Part shown: piece after piece, positions 1-5,259 of the stretch
Numbering within the stretch: position 1 is the stretch's first letter
Layout of the letters: each line of letters opens with the position of its first letter
NCBI GenBank assembly: GCA_002347125.1
Contig: DDXG01000229.1
Span: forward strand, 1-5,259
Source: Phycisphaerales bacterium UBA2266
GTDB taxonomy: Bacteria > Planctomycetota > Phycisphaerae > Sedimentisphaerales > Anaerobacaceae
Direction of reading: 5' to 3'
DNA length: 5,259 nt
Made by a program: the position numbers and the translations under genes
The notes under the pieces: generated by a model
What the model saw: only the letters and a program-made list of their open reading frames with translations
Told to the model about the DNA's origin: nothing
Database searches by the model: none

Positions 1-1524
1 ATCCAGCACCTTCTCAATCTCGGCGGCGAACGACTCATCCGGGCACTTGTTCAGCACCTCCAGCAGCCGGAACAACGCCGAATGGTCTTCGTAGTTCTCG
101 TTGGTGCGAAGGCCCGCCGTCTCCACCAGACTACCGCCCCGCCCAAACGGCCCTCCGGGGTCTCCACGCCCTCCTCCACCAGGGCCGCCAGGTCCTCCAC
201 CGGCCCCGCCAAATCCTCCGCCGGGTCCTCCAAATCCCCCGCCGCCGGGACCGAACCCGGACCCACGCCTGCCCCGCGCCCGCATGTCATTAGGATCGCC
301 CCCAAACGGCCCACCCCGCCCGCCGCGTTCAAACCCAAAGCCGCCAGCCCGCATCCGCGGATCGTTCGCATCCATCGGGAACGGCCCGCCGGGTCCCCCT
401 GGTTCAAAGCCACCGCGTGCGCGAGGGTCGTTCGGGTCCATGGGGAAAGGCCCTGCGAATCCGCCGGGGCCGAAGCCACCGCGTGTCCTTGGATCGTTCG
501 GGTCGCCGACTGGTCCGCCCGGTGGGAAACCGAAGCCGCCTGCCTGCATCCGTGGATCGTTCGGGTCCATCGGGAGCGAGCCGCCAGGCCCAGCGAACCC
601 AAAGCCGCCACCCTGCATCCGTGGGTTGTTCGCATCCACCGGGAATGGTCCGCCCGGTCCGAAACCGCCCCCGGGACCACCGGCAAAACCGCCGCCCGGC
701 CCGCCCGGTCCGCCTGGGAAACCTCCGCCCGGTCCGCCACGGCCCCACATATCCGCCGCGGCCTCATTGGCGTCATAGGAAGGGTCCTCCCGCTGCATGA
801 GCCGCAGCAGGTCGCTGAGCCGCGAGCCGCCCATATTGATCGCGAGGGTGTCTTTCGTCGCCGTCCGGGTTTGCTGGGCCTGCTGTTCCGCGTCGGCCCT
901 GGTCCAGTTCAGCGTGGCCGCGCCGATCTCCGGCTTGTACAGATTGCCGTTGGGATTGGAGAAATGCCGCCGCAGGAACGTCTTATCGATGACCTCGACC
1001 TGCGTGTACAGCCCGATGTGCTCATCGTTCACATACAGGTCCACAAACGCCGTCCGAGGCGTCGGCAGCCCCATGGACTCAAAGGCCTCGTATCCCAGCG
1101 CCTCGCGGATCAGCGTCGGGTCGGAGAAGCCGTTGTTCAGGCAGAGCTTCTTCAGACCGCGGAACGTCTGGGCGAAATTGAAGAAATTGAAATCGACCTT
1201 GAAGCTGATGCGGGCCGTGCGGCTGCCGGCGACCGACATCAACGAAGACATCCCCTTCGCTCGGATCGCCACGTTCCGATAACGCCGCCCGTCAAACCAG
1301 AAATCCGCCCGTTCGTACTCCTTGGCCCGGGGGTTGGCCCGGATCCGCTGCCAGGCCTTCTCGTCCATCACAATGCGGACCTTGACCACGCGGTCCTTGA
1401 TGAAGGGCTCGCCCGTTTCGCCGAATCCCCGGCCTATTCGTTCGTGTCCGACCGCCAGCAAGCCTGCAAGCACCACGGCCGCCAGCAGCAATCCCTGGAG
1501 TATCCTGCGTTCCAAATTGTCCAT
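1..1524 (-). CDS. CotH-family protein kinase with a large Gly-rich insertion (partial, 3' end beyond window)
   Basis: Reading the minus strand from the ATG at 1524 gives 508 uninterrupted codons to the window edge. Residues 10-26 are a hydrophobic stretch (signal peptide or membrane anchor; no clear cleavage site). Residues 46-207 match the N-terminal part of the CotH kinase family: VKVRIVMDEKAWQRI (48-62), the RISFKVDF strand (105-112), LCLNNGFSDPTLIREALG (127-144), an MGLPTPRTAFVDLYVN stretch (151-166), GLYTQVEVIDK (171-181) and GNLYKPE (193-199). The family signature resumes at 472-493 (LRTNENYEDHSALFRLLEVLNK). Between them lie a polar segment (208-260) and a Gly-rich insert (261-464). The catalytic Asp-containing C-terminal lobe is outside the window. 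Family members include the atypical Bacillus spore-coat kinase CotH; in planctomycetes they are usually predicted exported proteins of unknown target. The start is supported by an AGGTGG ribosome site just upstream. Family assignment is strong; the substrate is unknown. Confidence 0.92.
   Translation of the reverse strand, partial: MDNLERRILQGLLLAAVVLAGLLAVGHERIGRGFGETGEPFIKDRVVKVRIVMDEKAWQRIRANPRAKEYERADFWFDGRRYRNVAIRAKGMSSLMSVAGSRTARISFKVDFNFFNFAQTFRGLKKLCLNNGFSDPTLIREALGYEAFESMGLPTPRTAFVDLYVNDEHIGLYTQVEVIDKTFLRRHFSNPNGNLYKPEIGAATLNWTRADAEQQAQQTRTATKDTLAINMGGSRLSDLLRLMQREDPSYDANEAAADMWGRGGPGGGFPGGPGGPGGGFAGGPGGGFGPGGPFPVDANNPRMQGGGFGFAGPGGSLPMDPNDPRMQAGGFGFPPGGPVGDPNDPRTRGGFGPGGFAGPFPMDPNDPRARGGFEPGGPGGPFPMDANDPRMRAGGFGFERGGRGGPFGGDPNDMRARGRRGSGFGPGGGGFGGPGGGFGGAGGGPGGPGGGGRGDPGGPFGRGGSLVETAGLRTNENYEDHSALFRLLEVLNKCPDESFAAEIEKVLD
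133..744 (-). repeat. Low-complexity Gly/Pro/Phe/Arg-rich coding insert within the CotH domain
   Basis: Codons 261-464 of the CotH-like gene encode about 204 residues dominated by Gly, with Pro, Phe, Arg, Asp and Asn. There is no Lys, Cys or Tyr and only two Ser and one Thr, so it is a poor phosphorylation target. It opens and closes with GGPGGGF-type tracts and carries the six DPNDPR repeats in its middle. The frame stays open throughout and the CotH signature resumes after it, so it is a genuine in-frame expansion rather than a frameshift. It sits at a loop where ordinary CotH proteins have only a short linker between the GNLYKPE region and the TNE..DHS region. It is probably a disordered loop; its function is unknown. 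Confidence 0.85.
281..640 (-). repeat. Six imperfect tandem repeats encoding a (P)MDPNDPRM-like unit
   Basis: Six copies of a unit of about 21-25 codons share a core such as MDPNDPRM followed by xGGF. In gene order the cores read VDANNPRMQ, MDPNDPRMQ, GDPNDPRTR, MDPNDPRAR, MDANDPRMR and GDPNDMRAR. On the plus strand the aligned GTTCG-type core recurs at 628, 559, 496, 430, 364 and (diverged) 289. The spacings are 69, 63, 66, 66 and 75 bases, all whole codons, as expected when repeat growth is filtered by translation. The conserved Asp/Asn residues could suggest metal binding, but that is a guess. Confidence 0.85.
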
Positions 1525-1527
1525 GAG

Positions 1528-1533
1528 CCACCT
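1528..1533 (-). promoter_or_regulatory. Shine-Dalgarno site of the CotH-like gene
   Basis: The minus strand reads AGGTGG three bases before the ATG at 1524. The spacing is short, but the match supports this ATG as the start. The same frame stays open further upstream, but the stretch I read there offers only rare CTG/TTG starts. Confidence 0.55.
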
Positions 1534-1545
1534 GCCACAGTTCAG

Positions 1546-1575
1546 ATTACACCTACAGACCGACAGTGTATCCAA
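1546..1575 (-). promoter_or_regulatory. Weak candidate promoter for the CotH-like gene
   Basis: On the minus strand TTGGAT (1575-1570) and TGTAAT (1551-1546) are separated by 18 bases. The -10 matches 5 of 6 positions of the sigma-70 consensus and the -35 only 3 of 6. Transcription would start only about 15 bases before the start codon. Such boxes occur by chance, so this is tentative. Confidence 0.25.
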
Positions 1576-1782
1576 CCGGCCAGGTGGTAACACCGCCGGC
1601 GAACCCAAAACGTCAGGAGATGGACGAGCGGACGCTTTCTATCCCGTGAGACGGCCGCCACACCCCGGCGAAGACCCCCGGCCCGCATCCGCAACACCCC
1701 ACCCCCATCCGTTGCATGTGTAGCTCTTGCTGCTTGCCTTTATCCCGCCGCCCCCATCGCCGCCAACCACACAACGACACGA

Positions 1783-2024
1783 GTGCGTATATCGCATGTT
1801 AATGCGCCGGTCGGCTCCTGCAAATCTCCTGTTTCGGGGCCTGCTCAGCGTTCACTCGCGTTACGGCCTGCATGCTCGCCAAGTCACCCAAGGTGACCCT
1901 CTACATCGGAGTGCTTCAGCCACTTCGTTACCTCCATGACCGCTCCGATGGCTACCGGCTGGAGCGACTCAGTTGCCGGGCGGGAATTGCACCCGCTGAC
2001 GATCAGCGCCTTTTCACGGCGCAC
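1783..2024 (-). mobile_element. Probable truncated group II intron, 5' part (domain I remnant)
   Basis: The minus strand starts with GTGCGCC at 2024, fitting the GUGYG 5' end of group II introns. Local stems follow in order: GCGCC/GGCGC (2022-2018 with 2010-2006), GCGGG/CCCGC (1996-1992 with 1984-1980), CCGGC/GCCGG (1979-1975 with 1959-1955), an 8-bp perfect stem CATCGGAG/CTCCGATG (1950-1943 with 1911-1904), and GTCACC/GGTGAC (1897-1892 with 1888-1883). Segments such as GGTAACGAAGTGGCTGAAGC, GTAACGCGAGTGAACGC and GCAGGCCCCGAAACAG resemble what I recall of bacterial intron domain I. No reverse transcriptase/maturase gene and no domain V with its GAAA-capped hairpin occur before the CotH-like gene, so the element would be 3'-truncated and unable to splice. 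The right-hand limit of the similarity (about 1783) is uncertain. An unrelated structured RNA or 3' UTR element is the alternative. Confidence 0.55.
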
Positions 2025-2025
2025 G

Positions 2026-4974
2026 TTAGAAGTCCAGGACAACACGAAACCCGTCGCTCTGGTAGTGATTCGACGGCGTATCGCAGCTCCGGAACGCGAC
2101 GCGGCAGAAGTAGGCGTAGTTGTTCCATGGGCCGCCGCGCAGAACACGGTACGTGCCACTGGATGGGCCCGTGGGATTGCTCGACGGACTGGAACTGTAA
2201 TACGGGTCGGACCACCAGTCGTTGCACCACTCCAAGACGTTGCCTTCCATGTCGTACAAGCCATATCCATTAGGAGCGAAGCTGCCCACGGGCGAGGTAT
2301 ATGGCCACGTGCCGTCATTGAAATAGGGGTGGTCGCCTTGTGTCAGGCTCTCGTCGTAGGGTTCATGTCCCGCGCTATTGTAGTTCGCTCGCAGATGCGA
2401 GATCGTATTGCCCCGGGGGAAGCGCTTGCCTGAGAGCCCTCCCCGCGCGGCATACTCCCACTCCGCCTCGGTTGCCAGACGATAGCCTTTCCTGGAGAAA
2501 TCGCAGCCCCATGTCGACAGGTCGTAGCACGATTGCCGCCCTTCCTGCCGGCTCAGCCAGTTACAGTAAGCCGCGGCCCCGTACCAACTGACTTGCACCA
2601 TCGGGTCATTGACCATGCTGCGACCACTCTTGGTCCGGACGCTGAAAACACTGCCATTGTAGGCGATCTGGTTGTACGAGCTAGATGTCGAGGTATCGCA
2701 GTACGGATAGCTCGTCCCGGAACCGGCCTGGTAGACCACGCCGCTGGTAACCGTAATCAGCCCCTGGCCAAGCGCCGAGTTGAGGTAGTCGCAGTACTGC
2801 TGGTTCGTCACCTCGTACCTGCCCATGTAGAACGAGTCCACCGTCACCGTATGCACCGGCAATTCACCGGGCCATCCCTCGCCGAAGCTGTCACCCATGC
2901 GAAAGGCGCTGGCGGGAATCAGGACAAAACCCTCCGGCGCAGCCGGCGTCTGACAACCCGGGTCTGCTGAATCCTCGTAGCAGTCCACGAGCCAGTTCTG
3001 GGCCATTCGCGACAAGTCGAACAGGTTGACCACGCAGTCGGCATTCAGGTCGCCCATCAGGATAAACGGGCAGACCTCCGGCACCAGGCGCAGGCCATCA
3101 GCGGCATCCTCGTAGAAGCCGGCCCCGTCCCGGACCAACAGATGCCACCGCGGGTCCGGCACATCCCCCACCACCCCGCGCCCAAACAACTCAAAAAACG
3201 CCCCGCCGCCCCGCTCGAACATGATGGCCTCGAACGCGTGTTGGCCCGCGGGCAGATAGATGCGTCCCGCGGCGAAACTCCAGCCCGTCAGGATGTCATT
3301 GGATAACGTGTCGCCGCTGATTGTGGCGGTGCCCCCGGTCGTATCCACCTTCGAATGCCACGTCTGCTGCGGGATCTTCAGGGCCGCGCCATCGTCACTG
3401 TTGAAGCCCAGGTCGTACCAGCCCGTTTGGGGAATCTCGATGAAACCCTCCACCCGGATGGCGAAATCGTCGTCATCCGTCCCGGCGGTGTTGTTGGGAA
3501 AGGCCTCATCCCCGCCAAAGCTGCCTGCCTGGCCGGCGGCATCCGGATCGACGTGATTGACCGCCTCGTACAGTTGATGCACATTGCTTTGGTCAGCCTC
3601 ACCCTGAGCTAAGGCATCCTGGGCATCCGTCAGTCTCGGAATCTGGCCCCAGTGCCCCGGTTGGGTCGCCGTCATCAGCACATCACCCGCAAAACCAGGA
3701 ACCGGCACCGTGCCCAGACCCTTGTGGCCCACCAGTTGGAAGTCTCCATCGAAGGCCGTCTTGCGGCCCGCGGCCGCCGACAGTTCGACCGAAGCGGCGC
3801 TCACCTCCTCGTGATATGTCAGAATGAACGGATGGCTGCCGGCCGGCAGATCGATCACGCCCAAGGTGTCCGCCTCGGGTCGGCCGCCCCAGAAACGAAG
3901 GGCGTGGCCGTCGGCAAAGGGCACCAATTCGCCCACACTGCCCCAGATCTCCTTGAAGTGGTGCCCCGGAAATTGCAGCGTGAACCCATCATCACTGTTC
4001 ACGCAGAACGTGTACTCGCCGGCAACCGGGATATAAACCGCGCCTTTGGCCAGCAACGACAGGTGCTCCACAGCCCCGCGATTGTAATAACCCGCCCGGA
4101 CCACCCCGAACGTCTGATCGCCGCCGAAATGAGCGCCTGTGGCGGCGTCCGCGATGTTCAGCACCGCAGACGGATAGTCCTCGGTCGTTCCGGCCAGTGA
4201 CCGCAGGGAAGCGTAGCAGGCATCCTGGTCACCGATGGGCCCATTGGCGATCACCTCACGAACCCCCATGTAGCCCATACCGCCGGCCGGTCCGATGGTC
4301 TCCAGGTCCAATCTGGGCAACGCCGGGAAACTGCTCAGGGGCCTGCGATCGTAACTGCGGTACTCGGCGGTCACGGCCGTGCCGTCCAAATGGCTGGTAG
4401 TCGCCAGCCCCAGGTACACCGACGGCGGCATCGACACCACCGCCAGGACAGGACCGGTCCATGACCCGGGCGTGCCCCCGGCATCCGGCGCAGTCCAGGC
4501 CGCAAACACATCCCCTTGTCGGGCCAGCCTCAGCCATACCGCAGCACTCGGCCCCGAGGGCCCCACATACCACCTCAGCGAAACCTGCCCGGTCACGGGC
4601 CGGGTCTGTAGATGAACACCCTCCGTGCCGGACCGGATGACACTGGCATGGGCCGCATTCTCCGCCAGCGAGCTGCGGCACATGATTCCCGCCTTGCTCC
4701 AGGGGTCCGCATACACCCACCGGTCGACCCGCACGGTCACCTCAAAATCCCCGCTGACCTTGTTGGTGTCATAGGAGTAGTGGAACGAGTCGGACGCCCC
4801 CCAGATGTCCATTCCGCCGGCGCGAACATCGTAACCGGTTTCCCCCACCCGCGTGGTCGACCCCGCCGGACGCACCGGGTATGTCGTACCAATGTCCTGA
4901 CCCACGAAGGCCCCCCACGCCGTGCCTGTAGCCAATCCTGTGCAGAGGATGAACTGCCATGCCCATGTCTTCAT
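2026..4974 (-). CDS. Secreted multidomain protein: sandwich domain, two PA14-like domains, dockerin-like repeat, FGE/SUMF1-like domain
   Basis: The 982-residue product begins with a signal peptide (residues 1 to about 21, MKTWAWQFILCTGLATG core, cleavage near AWG-A). Residues 45-210 look like a concanavalin-type/DUF1349-like beta sandwich (GDFEVTVRVD, WSKAGIMCRSSL). Residues 275-400 and 480-600 are two PA14-like modules, each with a Y-x6-NSDDG-x3-L core (NSDDG at 326 and 525). Residues 640-662 hold one dockerin-type calcium loop. Residues 680-982 form an FGE-sulfatase/C-type-lectin-like domain: IPASAFRMGD, GRYEVTNQQYCDYLN, VSWYGAAAYCNWLS, YRLATEAEWEYAARGG, GLYDMEGNVLEWCNDW, RVLRGGPWNN and GFRVVLDF at the end. 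True FGE uses a Cys pair five residues apart; here C957 aligns with the second but the first is N952, so canonical sulfatase activation is doubtful. The ATG at 4974 is preferred over the TTG 84 bases upstream because it starts a signal peptide and has an AAGGCGAG site. The protein is probably surface-exposed and carbohydrate- or protein-binding; its exact role is unknown. Confidence 0.92.
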   Translation of the reverse strand: MKTWAWQFILCTGLATGTAWGAFVGQDIGTTYPVRPAGSTTRVGETGYDVRAGGMDIWGASDSFHYSYDTNKVSGDFEVTVRVDRWVYADPWSKAGIMCRSSLAENAAHASVIRSGTEGVHLQTRPVTGQVSLRWYVGPSGPSAAVWLRLARQGDVFAAWTAPDAGGTPGSWTGPVLAVVSMPPSVYLGLATTSHLDGTAVTAEYRSYDRRPLSSFPALPRLDLETIGPAGGMGYMGVREVIANGPIGDQDACYASLRSLAGTTEDYPSAVLNIADAATGAHFGGDQTFGVVRAGYYNRGAVEHLSLLAKGAVYIPVAGEYTFCVNSDDGFTLQFPGHHFKEIWGSVGELVPFADGHALRFWGGRPEADTLGVIDLPAGSHPFILTYHEEVSAASVELSAAAGRKTAFDGDFQLVGHKGLGTVPVPGFAGDVLMTATQPGHWGQIPRLTDAQDALAQGEADQSNVHQLYEAVNHVDPDAAGQAGSFGGDEAFPNNTAGTDDDDFAIRVEGFIEIPQTGWYDLGFNSDDGAALKIPQQTWHSKVDTTGGTATISGDTLSNDILTGWSFAAGRIYLPAGQHAFEAIMFERGGGAFFELFGRGVVGDVPDPRWHLLVRDGAGFYEDAADGLRLVPEVCPFILMGDLNADCVVNLFDLSRMAQNWLVDCYEDSADPGCQTPAAPEGFVLIPASAFRMGDSFGEGWPGELPVHTVTVDSFYMGRYEVTNQQYCDYLNSALGQGLITVTSGVVYQAGSGTSYPYCDTSTSSSYNQIAYNGSVFSVRTKSGRSMVNDPMVQVSWYGAAAYCNWLSRQEGRQSCYDLSTWGCDFSRKGYRLATEAEWEYAARGGLSGKRFPRGNTISHLRANYNSAGHEPYDESLTQGDHPYFNDGTWPYTSPVGSFAPNGYGLYDMEGNVLEWCNDWWSDPYYSSSPSSNPTGPSSGTYRVLRGGPWNNYAYFCRVAFRSCDTPSNHYQSDGFRVVLDF
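2029..2940 (-). other. FGE/SUMF1-like domain lacking the first catalytic Cys
   Basis: Residues 679-982 carry the whole conserved series of the formylglycine-generating-enzyme fold, including EVTNQQY, the RLATEAEWEYAARGG block and NVLEWCNDWW. In the active-site segment the order is GGPWNNYAYFC. By alignment from memory to human FGE (GGSYMCHRSYC, Cys336 and Cys341), the first Cys is replaced by N952 and the second is C957. The domain carries an extra Ser/Tyr-rich stretch at about 738-787 of a kind I associate with planctomycete paralogues. It probably serves in binding or an unknown reaction instead of formylglycine formation. Confidence 0.75.
2989..3057 (-). other. Single dockerin-like (type I) calcium-binding repeat
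   Basis: Residues 640-662 read as one dockerin repeat, with GDLNADCVVNLFDL supplying D642, N644, D646 and D653 at EF-hand loop positions, followed by the helix SRMAQNWL. Classical dockerins have two such repeats; only one is visible here. In planctomycetes such loops are common outside cellulosomes, so this does not imply a cohesin partner. Confidence 0.7.
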
Positions 4975-4981
4975 TGTCTCG

Positions 4982-4985
4982 CCTT
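4982..4985 (-). promoter_or_regulatory. Ribosome binding site supporting the ATG at 4974
   Basis: The minus strand reads AAGG, within AAAAGGCGAG, seven bases before the ATG. It is a modest match to the anti-Shine-Dalgarno sequence. Together with the signal peptide that follows, it fixes this start rather than the in-frame TTG at 5058. Confidence 0.45.
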
Positions 4986-5022
4986 TTCTGAAAGCACCAA
5001 CCCAATCCAATGAGGAAAGTAC

Positions 5023-5049
5023 CCGTGGCAGGAGACCACTCCTCCACGG
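5023..5049 (-). promoter_or_regulatory. Strong hairpin in the 5' leader of the multidomain gene
   Basis: On the minus strand CCGTGG AGGAG pairs with CTCCT-G-CCACGG around a TGGT loop: 11 base pairs with one bulged G. It lies between the predicted transcription start (about 5064) and the ATG at 4974, with no following T-tract, so it does not look like an intrinsic terminator. A role in mRNA stability or protein-mediated control is possible. The structure is read directly; the role is inferred. Confidence 0.6.
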
Positions 5050-5070
5050 TGTAGTCAATCACCGGCAATC

Positions 5071-5079
5071 ATTATACCA
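5071..5079 (-). promoter_or_regulatory. Extended -10 promoter of the multidomain gene
   Basis: The minus strand reads TGGTATAAT, a perfect TATAAT with the upstream TG of an extended -10 box. No good -35 sits at 16-18 bases, which extended -10 promoters tolerate. A start near 5064 would give a leader of about 90 bases that includes the hairpin at 5023-5049. Confidence 0.55.
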
Positions 5080-5259
5080 TGAAGTGCCTCCGCAACCCAC
5101 AAGAAAACCTGGCGAATCAACGCCGTCGCACCCCCTTGCCACCGCCGGCCGGCCGTGATGCGGGAATCTACGTATCTGCCAGGCGTCCTACCCCGGAATC
5201 AGCCCAAAAACCACGATTTCGGCCTGTCACAGGCTGGCCGCCACAACCACTGCTCGCCA
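5080..5259. other. Upstream intergenic segment, no gene recognised
   Basis: No frame on either strand resembles a known family. It holds a GGCCGGCC palindrome near 5147 and a short GCCTG/CAGGC inverted repeat at 5222-5234, neither with clear function. Confidence 0.4.

Larger units (their letters stand above)
1525..1782. other. GC-rich intergenic spacer without recognisable gene
   Basis: About 260 bases lie between the intron-like remnant and the CotH-like start. I found no coding frame with family resemblance, no tRNA and no group II intron domain V hairpin. The minus strand is G-rich, with runs of four to five G around 1674-1710 and 1751-1755. Apart from the weak promoter boxes near 1546-1575 I see nothing functional. 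Confidence 0.5.

Noticed and set aside
289..640. CRISPR-like regularly spaced repeats
   Set aside because: Repeats are degenerate, spacing changes by whole codons, and the whole array is translated in frame.
51..776. Minus-strand frame of 241 residues with 'WMRTIRGC' repeats
   Set aside because: It is a shifted frame of the CotH-like Gly-rich insert; only the other minus frame continues with conserved CotH motifs on both sides.
101..778. Proline-rich plus-strand protein of 225 residues
   Set aside because: It is the mirror of the Gly-rich repeats (GGN codons read as NCC) and has no support of its own.
82..1590. 502-codon open frame on the plus strand
   Set aside because: It lies antisense to the CotH-like gene, has no family resemblance, and is explained by high GC and codon bias of the real gene.
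2006..2022. Hairpin GCGCC/GGCGC right after the stop codon as intrinsic terminator
   Set aside because: No U-tract follows, and it fits better as the first stem of the intron-like element.
1884..2318. 144-codon minus-strand frame spanning the stop codon of the multidomain gene
   Set aside because: It is an out-of-frame shadow of the FGE-like region that extends by chance into the structured intron-like stretch.
4975..5058. Upstream TTG start adding 28 residues to the multidomain protein
   Set aside because: It would bury the signal peptide; it begins only about 6 bases from the predicted transcription start, and the ATG at 4974 has its own ribosome site.
5222..5234. Possible terminator hairpin GCCTG/CAGGC followed at a distance by TTTTT
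   Set aside because: The stem is only 5 bp with a 3-base loop and the T-run is about 12 bases away; no gene end is visible upstream.

Overview
The window looks like a GC-rich planctomycete, most likely of the Phycisphaerae/Sedimentisphaerales type. The clues are a large secreted protein that joins a sugar-sandwich-like domain, two PA14-like domains, one dockerin-like calcium loop and a formylglycine-generating-enzyme-like (FGE/SUMF1-type) domain, followed by a CotH-family kinase. This placement rests on recalled family resemblance, not on a search.

Both real genes are on the minus strand, so they are transcribed from high to low coordinates. From the right edge: 5080-5259 holds nothing I recognise as coding. 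An extended -10 promoter-like box lies at 5071-5079 and a strong hairpin at 5023-5049 in the predicted 5' leader. The 982-residue secreted multidomain gene runs from 4974 to 2026. One base after its stop codon begins a roughly 240-base structured stretch (2024-1783) that resembles the 5' part of a group II intron (domain I). It has no maturase gene and no domain V within the window, so it looks like a truncated remnant. A GC-rich spacer without genes follows (1525-1782). The second gene, a CotH-family kinase, starts at 1524 and runs off the left edge after 508 codons.

The CotH gene is easy to miss because it is cut by the window edge and its opposite strand is open over long stretches, giving proline-rich shadow frames. 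About 200 residues of almost pure Gly/Pro/Phe/Arg sequence, with six imperfect 'DPNDPR'-type repeats, are inserted inside its kinase domain.

Both proteins appear exported or membrane-anchored and same-strand, but the 500-base gap and intron-like remnant between them argue against a tight operon. A shared role at the cell surface is possible but is only inferred. I see no tRNA, rRNA, CRISPR array or complete transposon.
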